Shown here piece after piece: positions 19,304-28,254 of a stretch of 64,000 nucleotides of DNA. The position numbers and the translations under genes are program-made. The stretch covers positions 1-64,000 of the forward strand of contig NZ_BSOA01000022.1 in assembly GCF_030160275.1 (NCBI RefSeq), read 5' to 3'. The DNA is from Dyella flagellata (GTDB taxonomy: Bacteria > Pseudomonadota > Gammaproteobacteria > Xanthomonadales > Rhodanobacteraceae). The first letter of the stretch is position 1. The number at the start of each line of letters is the position of its first letter. Below the pieces are notes generated by a model, which did not search any database, was not told where the DNA came from, and saw only the letters and a program-made list of their open reading frames with translations.

Positions 19304-19861
19304 TCAAAGCATGCCGGTTTCCAGCTTCGCCACTTCCGACATCATCGAGTGATTCCACGGCGGATCGAACACCAGGTCGACATCCGCCTCCTTGATGGTC
19401 GGGACCAGTTCGAGCTTGGTGCGCGCGTCATCGACCAGCACATCGCCCATGCCGCAGCCCGGTGCGGTGAGCGTCATCTTCACGTACACCTTGCGCTCGT
19501 CCTGGGCGATAGTCTCCAGGCTCACGTCGTAGACCAGGCCGAGTTCGACCACATTGATCGGAATCTCCGGATCGAACACGGTGCGCAACTGCTGCCAGAC
19601 CAGCTGTTCCACATCGGAGTCGGTGGCGTTGTCGGGCAGCTCAAGCGGCGGCGGCGGCTCCTTGCCCAACGCATCGGCATCGTTGCCGGCGATGCGGAAC
19701 AGGTTGCCTTCCACATACACGGTAAAGCTGCCGCCAAGCGCCTGCGTGATGTAGCCCACCTGGCCGGCCGGCAACACCACGTTCTCGCCCTGGGGCACCA
19801 TCACTGCCTTGCAATCCCGTTCCAGGGTGAAGGGCTCGCTGCTAAGACTGAAACCGCTCAT
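19304..19861 (-). CDS. sufT: Fe-S cluster assembly protein SufT
   Basis: A 185-residue protein with an N-terminal extension followed by the MIP18/PaaD-like DUF59 domain: QLRTVFDPEIPINVVELGLVY and TLTAPGCGMGDVLVDD, which carries the conserved Cys. SufT proteins help maturation of Fe-S proteins. No suf operon is next to it. It converges with the asparaginase-like gene and its upstream side faces the membrane protein at 20069. Confidence 0.92.
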   Translation of the reverse strand: MSGFSLSSEPFTLERDCKAVMVPQGENVVLPAGQVGYITQALGGSFTVYVEGNLFRIAGNDADALGKEPPPPLELPDNATDSDVEQLVWQQLRTVFDPEIPINVVELGLVYDVSLETIAQDERKVYVKMTLTAPGCGMGDVLVDDARTKLELVPTIKEADVDLVFDPPWNHSMMSEVAKLETGML

Positions 19862-20068
19862 GCCATCTCTTGGAAATCATTAAGGAAAGCCGACCGGCGG
19901 CGATCCGGTCCTCTATTATGCCGGCCGCTGCTAGGCCCTGTCCTCAAGATCAGGCTTAACCTACCAATCTCAAGGCCATAGCCGGTCCTAACTCACGTTA
20001 AGATGCCCGCTTTGCCTCGCCGCAGGACAGCACGTGATCATGTTCCCCGCCATCCCTGGTAACCAGCC

Positions 20069-20512
20069 ATGACCCTGCGCCAGATCGTGGGCGAATGCTT
20101 CGCGTTGTTCTGCTCGCTGATGCTGGGCTTGGCGGCCGGTGCCGTCTGGCTGCTGCCTACCGTGTTCCTACACCGGCCGTTGCCCTGGCTGGCCGTACTG
20201 GCCGGCTGGCTGCTCGGTGTCGCGATCAGGCAGTGGGTGCACGGCAAGAAATGGAATGCCGCGCTGCTGGCGGCGCTGGCCACGGTGGTGGCAAGCGTGT
20301 ACTGCCGCGTGCTGATCACCACCGTCAACATTTCCGCCATGACCGATTACGGTCTGCTCGACGCGGCCCGCACGGCGGGCCTGCCGATGCTGCTGGACTT
20401 CATGCGCCTGGCAACCAGCAAGCTTGATATCGCCTGGGCTGCCGTTGGCGTTGTGGTTGCGGTAGTGACGGCAATGCGTTCGCCTGCCGCCACCGCACGC
20501 AAACCAGGTTAA
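20069..20512 (+). CDS. Hypothetical inner-membrane protein
   Basis: A 147-residue protein with about four hydrophobic segments (residues 8-32, 38-55, 64-84 and 116-137 roughly) and a short basic tail. I do not recognise a family. ATG at 20069 follows CCAG without a strong ribosome site. It is convergent with pntB, with a single REP unit between. Confidence 0.65.
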   Translation: MTLRQIVGECFALFCSLMLGLAAGAVWLLPTVFLHRPLPWLAVLAGWLLGVAIRQWVHGKKWNAALLAALATVVASVYCRVLITTVNISAMTDYGLLDAARTAGLPMLLDFMRLATSKLDIAWAAVGVVVAVVTAMRSPAATARKPG

Positions 20513-20515
20513 CGC

Positions 20516-20543
20516 ATAGGCTGGGATTGTCATCCCAGCCTAC
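20516..20543. repeat. Single REP unit, copy 4
   Basis: ATAG+GCTGGGAT+TGTC+ATCCCAGC+CTAC. One stem-loop with GTAG intact on the minus strand only (left end reads ATAG). Lies between convergent genes. Confidence 0.8.
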
Positions 20544-20556
20544 ATGTACCGGCGCC

Positions 20557-22029
20557 TTAGCCGTCCAGCGTTTTCAACTCGGCCACCAGCTGGCCAGCTG
20601 CCGCCTGGCCGTCACCGTAGAGCATTCGCGCGTTGTCCGCGTAGAACAGCGCGTTCTCGATGCCGGCAAAACCGGTGCCCTTGCCGCGCTTCACCACGAT
20701 CACCTGCTTGGCGTCGGCCACATCGAGAATCGGCATGCCGTAGATCGGCGAAGACGGATCGGTTTTCGCTACTGGATTGACCACGTCGTTGGCGCCGATC
20801 ACCAGCGCGACATCGGTAACGGGAAATTCCGGATTGATGTCTTCCATATCCACGATGAGGTCGTACGGCACGCCGGCCTCGGCGAGCAGCACGTTCATAT
20901 GGCCGGGCATGCGGCCGGCCACGGGATGAATGGCGAATTTCACTTTCACCCCGCGCGCGATCAGCACTTGCGCGAATTCCCACACTTTGTGCTGGGCCTG
21001 CGCCACCGCCATGCCATAACCGGGCACGATCACCACGCGCTCGGCATAAGCCATCATCACCGCGGCATCGGCGGCTTCAATCGGCTTCTGGCTGCCGCTG
21101 ATGGCCTGCGCAGCACCGCCCGCCGCAGCACCGAAGTTACCGAACAGCACGTTGCCAATCGAGCGGTTCATCGCCTTCGCCATCAGTTGCGTCAGTAGCG
21201 TACCGGCCGCACCCACCACCATGCCGGCGATGATCATCGCCTCGTTCTGCAACACAAAGCCCTCGAACGCCACCGCCAGGCCGGTAAAGGCGTTGTAGAG
21301 CGAAATCACCACCGGCATGTCGGCGCCGCCGATCGGCAGCGTCATCAGCAGGCCGAATAGCAGCGCCAACACAAAGAACGCGCAAACCAGGGCAATGGTG
21401 ATGTGCCCGCTGCCCAGCGCCACACCCATCAGCAGCGCTGCCGCCAACACCAGCAGATTCACCACTTGCTGTCCGGGAAAAACGAAACGCCGGTCCAGCC
21501 AGCCCTGCAATTTGGCGAAGGCGATCAACGAACCGGAAAAACTCACCGAACCGATCAATGCTCCGAGTACGCCCAAGGCCAGCGCCACCGGGCTAAGCGG
21601 CGCAACGGCTGCCGCGCCGTGCAGTTGCGACCAGCTTTCCGGCATCAACGGGAAGGTGTTCGGCGCAGGTGCGCCTGCCACCAGATCCCGCGCGTGACTG
21701 ACCAGCTCGGAGGCGCCAATCGCCGCCGCCGCGCCGCCGCCCATGCCGTTGTACAGCGCCACCATCTGCGGCATGGCGGTCATCGCCACCCGCCGGCCCG
21801 ACCACCATGCCGCCGCCACCCCGACCAGCACGGCAGCGATGATCAAGCCGCGGTTCTGCATGTCCGGCAGCAGCAAAGTGGCCACCACCGCCAGCAGCAT
21901 GCCGAAGCCGGCCCAGACGATGCCCCCGCGCGCCGTGCGCGGGGAACTCATGCGTTTCAAGCCGAGGATGAACAGGAGAGCTGCGATGAAATAACAGGCG
22001 TCGATCAGCGTCTGCGGCCAGGCCATCAC
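20557..22029 (-). CDS. pntB: NAD(P) transhydrogenase beta subunit
   Basis: A 490-residue PntB. The N-terminal half has eight or nine membrane segments, and the C-terminal domain III binds NADP(H): IVPGYGMAVAQAQHKVWE (Rossmann loop) and MEDINPEFPVTDVALVIGANDVVNP. With PntAA and PntAB it couples proton transfer to NADPH formation from NADH. It overlaps pntAB by four bases. The alpha subunit gene lies about 1.8 kb away (24158-25258), beyond an inserted oppositely oriented sigma-factor cassette. Confidence 0.97.
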   Translation of the reverse strand: MMAWPQTLIDACYFIAALLFILGLKRMSSPRTARGGIVWAGFGMLLAVVATLLLPDMQNRGLIIAAVLVGVAAAWWSGRRVAMTAMPQMVALYNGMGGGAAAAIGASELVSHARDLVAGAPAPNTFPLMPESWSQLHGAAAVAPLSPVALALGVLGALIGSVSFSGSLIAFAKLQGWLDRRFVFPGQQVVNLLVLAAALLMGVALGSGHITIALVCAFFVLALLFGLLMTLPIGGADMPVVISLYNAFTGLAVAFEGFVLQNEAMIIAGMVVGAAGTLLTQLMAKAMNRSIGNVLFGNFGAAAGGAAQAISGSQKPIEAADAAVMMAYAERVVIVPGYGMAVAQAQHKVWEFAQVLIARGVKVKFAIHPVAGRMPGHMNVLLAEAGVPYDLIVDMEDINPEFPVTDVALVIGANDVVNPVAKTDPSSPIYGMPILDVADAKQVIVVKRGKGTGFAGIENALFYADNARMLYGDGQAAAGQLVAELKTLDG

Positions 22030-22334
22030 TTGGCCTCCCTGCTGCGCTGCCCCGGCTTGCTGGACTTGAACATCTCCAGCATGCGTTCGGTGACCACGTA
22101 ACCGCCGGCCGCATTGCCGGCACCCAGGAGTACGCCGATGAAGCCAATCGCAAGTTCAAACGCTGTGTGCGCATGACCTAGCGCTATCATGGCTCCCACG
22201 AGCACAATGCCGTGTATGAAGTTGGAGCCGGACATCAGCGGCGTGTGCAGGATCACCGGCACCCGCGCGATGATCTCGTAGCCCGTGAACGCAGCCAGCA
22301 TGAAGATATAAAGCGCCAGGAACCCATCCAGCAT
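22026..22334 (-). CDS. pntAB: NAD(P) transhydrogenase, small membrane subunit PntAB
   Basis: A 102-residue protein with three membrane segments corresponding to the C-terminal membrane part of E. coli PntA: FMLAAFTGYEIIARVPVILH and TPLMSGSNFIHGIVLVGAM. It is a separate subunit in three-gene transhydrogenases. ATG at 22334 is used. It is coupled to pntB by an ATGA overlap. In related genomes pntAA normally lies directly upstream. Confidence 0.95.
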   Translation of the reverse strand: MLDGFLALYIFMLAAFTGYEIIARVPVILHTPLMSGSNFIHGIVLVGAMIALGHAHTAFELAIGFIGVLLGAGNAAGGYVVTERMLEMFKSSKPGQRSREAK

Positions 22335-22580
22335 GTGCTTCCCCCGCCAATTGGTCATATTCGCCGCATCATACGGTGAGCGGGTCACCGCGATCCATGG
22401 CAATACGCCGCGCCGCCGGGTCAGTTGGGAAGCCTTGGGGCCTGCTGACGGCTGCCACGAGGCGGGCGGGCGCTTAGGGGAGCCGCCAAAGTCAACCTGC
22501 GCGGGCTCCGTGCGTTGATGGCGAGAGTCGAACAGATGGAGCCCCAGAATGCTCGCCCGGACGATTCGGAGAACGGCGCC

Positions 22581-23168
22581 ATGAACAGCGTCTCGGCCGT
22601 TTTCGAGGCGGAACTTCTTGCGCAGGACGGTCAGGCTGCGCCAACCAGCCTGGACGCGTTCCTGGCGAGCATGGAGCGGCGCGCGTTCAGGATGGCCGAG
22701 CTGCACCTGGGCAATCGCGAGGATGCGCTGGATGCCGTGCAGGACGCCATGCTGCGCTTGGTCAAGCATTACCGCAGCAAACCCGCACAAGAATGGACAC
22801 CGCTGTTCTGGGGCATCCTGCGCCGACGCATCGTGGATCTGCAGCGCCGGCGCAAGGTGCGTTCCATCGTGGTCGGCTGGCTGGGCGGCGGCCATGACGA
22901 CGACGGCGACGAGCTACCGATTTGGGAGCCGGCCGACAACGGTCCGGACCCGCTGGAAAAACTCCATGGCGAACAGTCCTATGCGGACCTTGCCGCAGCC
23001 GTGAAGCGGCTTCCGCAGCGACAGCGCGAAGCCTTCATGCTGCGCGTGCTCGAAGGGCTGGATGTGGCCGAAACCGCCATGGCGATGGGCTGCTCGGAGG
23101 GCAGCGTGAAAACCCACCTCTCGCGCGCCATGCAACACCTGCGCGAGCAATTGGAGGAGTGGCGATGA
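22581..23168 (+). CDS. ECF-type RNA polymerase sigma factor
   Basis: About 195 residues from ATG 22581, which has GGAG nine bases upstream; ATGs at 22518 and 22536 are in frame alternatives. Sigma region 2 reads RRAFRMAELHLGNREDALDAV followed by QDAMLRLVKHY, and region 4 reads LPQRQREAFMLRVLEGLDVAE with SVKTHLSRAMQHLRE. It would direct RNA polymerase to stress promoters. The stop overlaps the ATG of the next gene by four bases, coupling it to a candidate anti-sigma. It splits the transhydrogenase genes. Confidence 0.92.
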   Translation: MNSVSAVFEAELLAQDGQAAPTSLDAFLASMERRAFRMAELHLGNREDALDAVQDAMLRLVKHYRSKPAQEWTPLFWGILRRRIVDLQRRRKVRSIVVGWLGGGHDDDGDELPIWEPADNGPDPLEKLHGEQSYADLAAAVKRLPQRQREAFMLRVLEGLDVAETAMAMGCSEGSVKTHLSRAMQHLREQLEEWR

Positions 23169-23542
23169 ACTCGTCCGACAAACAATTCGAAAAGCGCGTC
23201 CGCGCGCTCTACCAGGAGGCGAGCCAAAGCATCGACCCGGTCACCGCCGGACGTTTGCGCGCTGCACGCCGTACCGCCCTCGAAGCTGCTACCGCGTCGC
23301 CGCATCATCGCGCACGTGTGCTGGTGCCGGTGGGTGCGCTGGCCGCCGTGGCGCTGGCTGCGCTTATGATCTGGCAGCCCTCGCCCCGACCACATGCTGA
23401 AGGCGAGCCCACGGCCATGACCGAGCAGCAGGAGAATGAATACTTGCCGCCCGGCGCCGACAAAGCCGATCCTGGTCTTTACCAAAACCTCGATTTCTAT
23501 AGCTGGCTCGCTGCCAATGACAGCAGCCAGGCCAATCGCTGA
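23165..23542 (+). CDS. Probable anti-sigma factor, single membrane segment
   Basis: A 125-residue protein: cytoplasmic part of about 50 residues, one hydrophobic segment VLVPVGALAAVALAALMIW (near 52-70), then a periplasmic tail. Its coupling to the ECF sigma gene (ATGA overlap) and topology suggest an anti-sigma factor. No zinc-binding HxxxCxxC motif is visible, so it is not a ZAS-type anti-sigma. Function inferred from context. Confidence 0.75.
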   Translation: MNSSDKQFEKRVRALYQEASQSIDPVTAGRLRAARRTALEAATASPHHRARVLVPVGALAAVALAALMIWQPSPRPHAEGEPTAMTEQQENEYLPPGADKADPGLYQNLDFYSWLAANDSSQANR

Positions 23543-23545
23543 TCC

Positions 23546-24061
23546 ATGCTGCTACGAAGAATGCGCCTGCCAACCCTGCTGGTTTTTGTACTCGGTCTTT
23601 CGATCGCGGCGCCGTCGTATGCGCAGGGCACCCACCCCTGGGACAGTTTGAGCCCGCAGCAGCAATACCTGCTTGCACCGCTGCACTCGCAGTGGGACAC
23701 GATGCCGCCGGCGCGGCAGGATCACATGGTCCAGCGGACGCAGGAATGGATGAAACTGCCGCCGGAACGCCAGCAGGAAATCCGCGAGCGCATCCAGCGC
23801 TGGCAGCAGATGACGCCCGAGCAGCGCGAAAAGGCGCGCCAGAACCAGCATCTGTACGACACCTTGCCGGCTGACAAACAGCAGCAACTGCACGAGGCCT
23901 TCAAGCGCTTCCAGCAGCTGCCACCCGATCAGCGTGAAGCGCTGCGCCGCCGATGGCAGGAACAGTCGCCCGAAGAGCATCGACAGTGGCTGAACCACAT
24001 GGGGCCGGGTTCGACCTTGCCTGCCGGACACGCCTTCGGCATGCCTCGCGGCCGGCATTGA
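23546..24061 (+). CDS. DUF3106 secreted protein
   Basis: A 171-residue protein with a signal peptide (cleavage near SYA-QG, residue 26) and a Gln/Arg/Pro-rich helical repeat region: WDTMPPARQDHM, EWMKLPPERQQEI, RWQQMTPEQREKAR and RFQQLPPDQREALRRR. This is the DUF3106 pattern of repeated 'W/F..LPP.QR' helices. Often found downstream of ECF sigma/anti-sigma pairs; probably periplasmic. It starts 4 bp after the anti-sigma-like gene, so it belongs to the same operon. Confidence 0.88.
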   Translation: MLLRRMRLPTLLVFVLGLSIAAPSYAQGTHPWDSLSPQQQYLLAPLHSQWDTMPPARQDHMVQRTQEWMKLPPERQQEIRERIQRWQQMTPEQREKARQNQHLYDTLPADKQQQLHEAFKRFQQLPPDQREALRRRWQEQSPEEHRQWLNHMGPGSTLPAGHAFGMPRGRH

Positions 24062-24071
24062 TCCGCGCGTC

Positions 24072-24151
24072 GTAGGCTGGGATGGCAATCCCAGCATCGC
24101 GTGGCTGCGTGCATGGCAATGCTGGGATTGGGGATTGGCATCCCAGCCTAC
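24072..24151. repeat. REP pair (BIME-like), copy 5
   Basis: GTAG+GCTGGGAT+GGCA+ATCCCAGC on the left and ATCCCAGC+CTAC on the right. The right unit carries a longer loop because GGGATTG is repeated within it (GCTGGGATTGGGGATTGGC). Between convergent DUF3106 and pntAA genes. Confidence 0.85.
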
Positions 24152-24157
24152 GCACCA

Positions 24158-25258
24158 TCAGGCGTTGAATAGCACCTCGCCGTTGCGCGTCACGCAGCTT
24201 TTCGCTACCAGCTCGTCTTCGAAATCCGGCTGCAAGGCGCCGTCGCGTACCAGCAACTCGGCAAAGTTGTAGATATTGCGCGCGTACATTTCCGAAGCAT
24301 GCAACGGCGCGCCGGCCGCGAGATTGAGCGGGCCGAGAATGGTCACGCCACCGTGCTCGATCCGTTCGCCAGGACGCGTAAGTTCGCAGTTGCCGCCGCT
24401 TTCGGCGGCAAGATCGACAATCAAGGCGCCGGGTTTCATGCCTTCGATCATGGTCGTCGTGAGAATCTTTGGCGCTGCACGCCCTGGAACGGCCGCCGTG
24501 CTGACCACCACGTCGAAGACCTTCAGGTGCTCTGCCAGAGCCTGCTGCTGCGCAGCGCGCTCTTCTGCCGTGAGTTCACGCGCGTAGCCACCGCTACCCG
24601 CCGCGCTCACACCCAACTCCAGGAACTTCGCGCCCAGCGACTCGACCTGTTCGCGCGTTTCCGGGCGCACATCGTAGCCCTCGATTTGCGCACCGAGGCG
24701 CCGCGCCGTTGCAATGGCCTGCAAGCCGGCCACGCCAGCGCCGATCACCAACACGCGCGAGGGCCGGATGGTGCCTGCGGCCGTGGTCAGCATGGGAAAG
24801 AATTTCGGCGCGTGCTCGGCGGCGATCAGCATGGCGCGATACCCTGCCACTGCGGCTTGCGAACTCAGCACGTCCATGGCCTGCGCGCGCGTGGTACGCG
24901 GCAACAGCTCCAGTGCGAACGCGGTTAGCTTCTTCTGCGAGAGCGTCGAAACGCGTGATGTCGCACCGTGTGGACGCAACTGCCCTACGACGACGACGCC
25001 CTCGCGCAGACCAGCCAGTGCCGTGTCATCGGGCGGCAACACGCAAGCCAGCAGATCGGCCTGCGCCATAACCTCGGCGCCGGTGCCGAAGGCGACGTCC
25101 GCATAGCTGGCATCCGGAAAGCCCGCCGACTTTCCCGCATCGTGTTCCAGCAGCACGCGCAGTCCCTTGCCAAGCAGTTTCTTTGCCACTTCCGGCGTAA
25201 TCGCCACACGGCGTTCGCCGGCAGCGGTTTCGCGCAATGCGGACACGGTGAACGACAT
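24158..25258 (-). CDS. pntAA: NAD(P) transhydrogenase alpha subunit, NAD-binding part
   Basis: A 366-residue soluble domain I protein. The N-terminus MSFTVSALRETAAGERRVAI and the NAD fold VLVIGAGVAGLQAIATARRLGA, plus YARELTAEERAAQQQALAEH, are typical of PntAA and alanine dehydrogenase-like folds. ATG at 25258 has AGGAG eight bases upstream. It lacks the membrane segments, which are in PntAB. It is separated from pntAB by about 1.8 kb containing three plus-strand genes and a REP pair, so it now has its own transcript. Confidence 0.96.
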   Translation of the reverse strand: MSFTVSALRETAAGERRVAITPEVAKKLLGKGLRVLLEHDAGKSAGFPDASYADVAFGTGAEVMAQADLLACVLPPDDTALAGLREGVVVVGQLRPHGATSRVSTLSQKKLTAFALELLPRTTRAQAMDVLSSQAAVAGYRAMLIAAEHAPKFFPMLTTAAGTIRPSRVLVIGAGVAGLQAIATARRLGAQIEGYDVRPETREQVESLGAKFLELGVSAAGSGGYARELTAEERAAQQQALAEHLKVFDVVVSTAAVPGRAAPKILTTTMIEGMKPGALIVDLAAESGGNCELTRPGERIEHGGVTILGPLNLAAGAPLHASEMYARNIYNFAELLVRDGALQPDFEDELVAKSCVTRNGEVLFNA

Positions 25259-25332
25259 CGGCCATCTCCTGCGGATGAGTCTTCCCATCCTAGCCTATGC
25301 GCGGGTTAGACTGAGCAGCCAGATCCTGGCCC

Positions 25333-25761
25333 GTGAGGAATCCCAAGGTGTCCGAGCCGTTCGACGGTACTACCCTGTTGGACCTTGCCCGCAGCGCGCG
25401 CGACCTGGCTTATGCGCCCTACTCCCGGTTCCAGGTGGGCGCCGCCTTGCAGACCACCGATGGCAGCGTGTTTGCTGGCTGCAATGTGGAAAACGCCGCC
25501 TACGGCTTGTGCAATTGCGCCGAACGCACCGCGCTGTTCAGCGCCATCGCAGCCGGCTACAAACCGGGTGATTTCATCGCCATCGCGGTCATTGCCGATA
25601 CGCCGGAGCCGGTGACGCCCTGTGGCTCCTGCCGCCAAGTGCTGGCCGAATTGTGCCTTGGCGACATGCCGGTGCTGCTGGCCAACACGGCCGGCGCCCG
25701 ACGGCAGACGACGGTGGGGAGCCTGCTGCCCGAAGGATTCAGGCTGGCTCCTTCAGCTTGA
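25333..25761 (+). CDS. cdd: Cytidine deaminase
   Basis: A 142-residue homotetrameric-type cytidine deaminase, converting cytidine to uridine in pyrimidine salvage. Zinc ligands are Cys 62 (NCAERTA), Cys 97 and Cys 100 (PCGSC), with catalytic Glu 64. The start may be GTG 25333 or GTG 25348 (VSEPFDG); family homology begins after either. Its stop overlaps the stop of the convergent hydrolase gene by nine bases. Confidence 0.94.
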   Translation: MRNPKVSEPFDGTTLLDLARSARDLAYAPYSRFQVGAALQTTDGSVFAGCNVENAAYGLCNCAERTALFSAIAAGYKPGDFIAIAVIADTPEPVTPCGSCRQVLAELCLGDMPVLLANTAGARRQTTVGSLLPEGFRLAPSA

Positions 25762-26643
25762 GCCCGCGGCATCCAGCAGTTGCTGCAACGCTGCGTCGAA
25801 TGCCTGTGGATCATCCACGAACAAGGCATGCCGCGTGTTCGGCAAGACGAGGAAGCGTGCGCCGCGAATAGCTGCCGCCATTTGTTTCTGCGCCTCAAGC
25901 AAGGGCGAACTTCCTGCGGCGATCACCAGCGTAGGGCGGTCGATCTTGGACAATGCCGGCCGGCGATCGGCACCAAAGATATCCGATACCAGCATGGCGG
26001 CCCCCACTGCGGGCGGCGTGCGTTGCGCCTGCGCAATCACTGCATCGATGTCGGGCGGCGGATGCCGAAAGATGGAACGCACCATGCCCGCGCTGTAATC
26101 GGCCGGCTGAGCCGCATAGCGCGACAGGCCGGCAAGAATGGCCTTGGTGAACTCCTTGCGCAGATCCACTTCGTTCGTGCCCGCGGAAACCGGCGAATCC
26201 ACGAATACCACGCCGGCCAGCGAGTCCGTACCGAACTGCTGCACGTAGGCGGCGACATCCTGGGCACCTTGTGACCAGCCCACCAGCACAATGCGATGGA
26301 TACCCAGCGAGGCCAGCAATTCGTGCAGATCCTGGGCGCGCCGCTCTGGCGTATTGCCGGTCAGCATGATCGATGACGCCCCCTGCGATCGCGAGTCCAC
26401 CGCGATCACGCGACGCTGCGCGGAAAACCGCTGCAATTGCTCGTGCCACAGGGTTGCGCTGAGCGTCCAGCCGGGGATCAGCACCAGGGCCGGCGCCGCA
26501 TGATCCTGCCCGGCCTGCCAATAGTGGATGTGGGCACCGTCATCGGTGGAAAAATCCCCTTCGCCGATCGCAGCTTGCCCAGCGTGCGATACAGACCCGA
26601 AAGCGATCAGCAGGCTTGCGGCCAAACCTAGCAGCAGCTTCAT
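25753..26643 (-). CDS. Secreted alpha/beta hydrolase
   Basis: A 296-residue alpha/beta hydrolase with a signal peptide (cleavage near SHA-GQ, residue 21). The nucleophile elbow is GWSQGA, the oxyanion region follows IPGWTLSATLWHEQL, and the catalytic His is probably in NTRHALFVD near the C-terminus. ATG at 26643 has AAGGAG nine bases upstream. Substrate unknown; the fold includes esterases and haloperoxidase-like enzymes. Confidence 0.87.
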   Translation of the reverse strand: MKLLLGLAASLLIAFGSVSHAGQAAIGEGDFSTDDGAHIHYWQAGQDHAAPALVLIPGWTLSATLWHEQLQRFSAQRRVIAVDSRSQGASSIMLTGNTPERRAQDLHELLASLGIHRIVLVGWSQGAQDVAAYVQQFGTDSLAGVVFVDSPVSAGTNEVDLRKEFTKAILAGLSRYAAQPADYSAGMVRSIFRHPPPDIDAVIAQAQRTPPAVGAAMLVSDIFGADRRPALSKIDRPTLVIAAGSSPLLEAQKQMAAAIRGARFLVLPNTRHALFVDDPQAFDAALQQLLDAAGSS

Positions 26644-26768
26644 ACGGTGCGCTCCTTGGAGGTACGCGGATTCTATGTTCCGCGCCGATCCCAAGTCTGC
26701 GTGACTGAAAGGCATCGTGACTGGACGCAGACGGTTGTACGATAAGCCTTTTCCCAGACCCCCTCCCC

Positions 26769-27338
26769 ATGCTCGACGCGCTTTCCCTGCTGCAGCAACG
26801 CCATTCCGCGCCCTCCCGCCAGCTCGGCGAGCCGGCGCCCGACGCGGCCACCCTGCGCACCGTGCTGGAAGCTGCCATTCGCGTTCCCGATCACGGCAAG
26901 CTCGTCCCCTTCCGGCTGATCGCCTTACGCGGCGACGCCAAGCTGAAGTTCGGTGCGTTGCTGGCCGAACGCGCGATTCGGCGCGATCCGGACTTGCCCG
27001 AATCCAAGCGCGAAAAAGAACGCCTGCGTTATACCTTCGCGCCGCTAGTGATGGTGGTGATCGCGCGCATCGACCACGACAACGGCATTCCGGAAATCGA
27101 GCAGAAGCTCTGCGCCGGCAATGTGGCCTACAACATCCTGCAAGGAGCGTATGCGCTCGGCTTCGGCGCCCAGTGGCTGACCGGCTGGGCCGCCTACGAT
27201 CCGGAAGTGGCCCAACTGCTCGGCCTGGCGCACAACGAATGCGTGATCGGCTTCGTGCACGTCGGCACGCCGCAAACCGAGATTCCCGATCGCGATCGCC
27301 CTGCGCTCGACGACCTCCTTACCGAGTGGAAGGGCTAA
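26769..27338 (+). CDS. Nitroreductase family protein (YdjA type)
   Basis: A 189-residue FMN-dependent nitroreductase-fold protein. RHSAPSRQLGEPAPD at the start, AAIRVPDHGKLVPFRLIAL (FMN contacts), and GNVAYNILQGAYALGFGAQWLTGW are characteristic of the YdjA-like clade. Probably reduces nitro compounds or quinones with NAD(P)H. It precedes the exonuclease gene by four bases and may be co-transcribed with it. Confidence 0.9.
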   Translation: MLDALSLLQQRHSAPSRQLGEPAPDAATLRTVLEAAIRVPDHGKLVPFRLIALRGDAKLKFGALLAERAIRRDPDLPESKREKERLRYTFAPLVMVVIARIDHDNGIPEIEQKLCAGNVAYNILQGAYALGFGAQWLTGWAAYDPEVAQLLGLAHNECVIGFVHVGTPQTEIPDRDRPALDDLLTEWKG

Positions 27339-27342
27339 GCAC

Positions 27343-28239
27343 GTGCGATCCAACCTGCCTACCGCACACCTGATCGACGGCAGCCTGTACGTGTTCCGCG
27401 CCTGGCATTCGATGCCGGACGAGTTTCACGATGTCGACGGTCATCCGGTCAACGCGGTGCACGGTTACACGCGCTTTCTGTGCGAACTGCTGGAGCGGGA
27501 AAAGCCCTCCCACCTGGCCGTCGCCTTCGACGCCTCGCTCACCACGTCCTTCCGCAATGCCATCTATCCGGCGTACAAGGCGAACCGCGAGCTGCCGCCT
27601 CCCGATCTGGAAAGGCAATTCGTATTGTGCCGCGCCGTAACCGAGGCGCTCGGCATTCGCATGATGATCGACCACAGCTTCGAAGCGGATGACCTGATCG
27701 GCAGCACGCTATGGAGCCTGCGCGCGCACGGTTTCCGCAGCGTGATCGTCTCGGCCGACAAGGATTTCGGCCAGTTGCTTGGCGAGCATGACGAGCAATG
27801 GGATTTCGCGCGCAACCTGCGTTGGGGGCCGGCCGGCGTGTTCGAGCGGCTGGGCGTGCATCCTGCGCAGGTAGCGGATTACCTTGCCTTATGTGGCGAC
27901 GCCGTGGACAACATCCCCGGCGTGCCGGGCATTGGTGCGAAGACAGCTGCTGCACTGCTCGCGCATTTCGGCAGCCTGGACGCGTTGCTCGACCGCGTGG
28001 ACGAAGTGCCCTTCCTGCGCTTGCGAGGCGCGGCCAGTTGCGCGGCGAAACTGCGCGAGCACGCCGATGCCGCCAGGCTTTATCGTCGGCTCACGCGCAT
28101 CGCCCTGGATGCCCCGATCGAAGGCGGCGCCGAACTACTGGTACGGCAGCGCGGCATGGACACGCTCGAAGCTTTATGCGAACAGCTTCGTTTTGGCCCC
28201 CTGACACGTAACCGCCTGCGCGCGCTTACCAGCGCCTGA
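27343..28239 (+). CDS. 5'-3' exonuclease, FEN-like domain
   Basis: A 298-residue stand-alone homologue of the N-terminal domain of DNA polymerase I. N-terminal LIDGSLYVFRAW, FEADDLIGS, VIVSADKDFGQLL and the helix-hairpin-helix GDAVDNIPGVPGIGAKTAAALL are all present with the metal-binding Asp residues. It should cleave 5' flaps during replication and repair. GTG start at 27343. No Klenow part follows; the large LysM gene converges 15 bp later. Confidence 0.92.
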   Translation: MRSNLPTAHLIDGSLYVFRAWHSMPDEFHDVDGHPVNAVHGYTRFLCELLEREKPSHLAVAFDASLTTSFRNAIYPAYKANRELPPPDLERQFVLCRAVTEALGIRMMIDHSFEADDLIGSTLWSLRAHGFRSVIVSADKDFGQLLGEHDEQWDFARNLRWGPAGVFERLGVHPAQVADYLALCGDAVDNIPGVPGIGAKTAAALLAHFGSLDALLDRVDEVPFLRLRGAASCAAKLREHADAARLYRRLTRIALDAPIEGGAELLVRQRGMDTLEALCEQLRFGPLTRNRLRALTSA

Positions 28240-28254
28240 TCTTTCCATGTCGCA

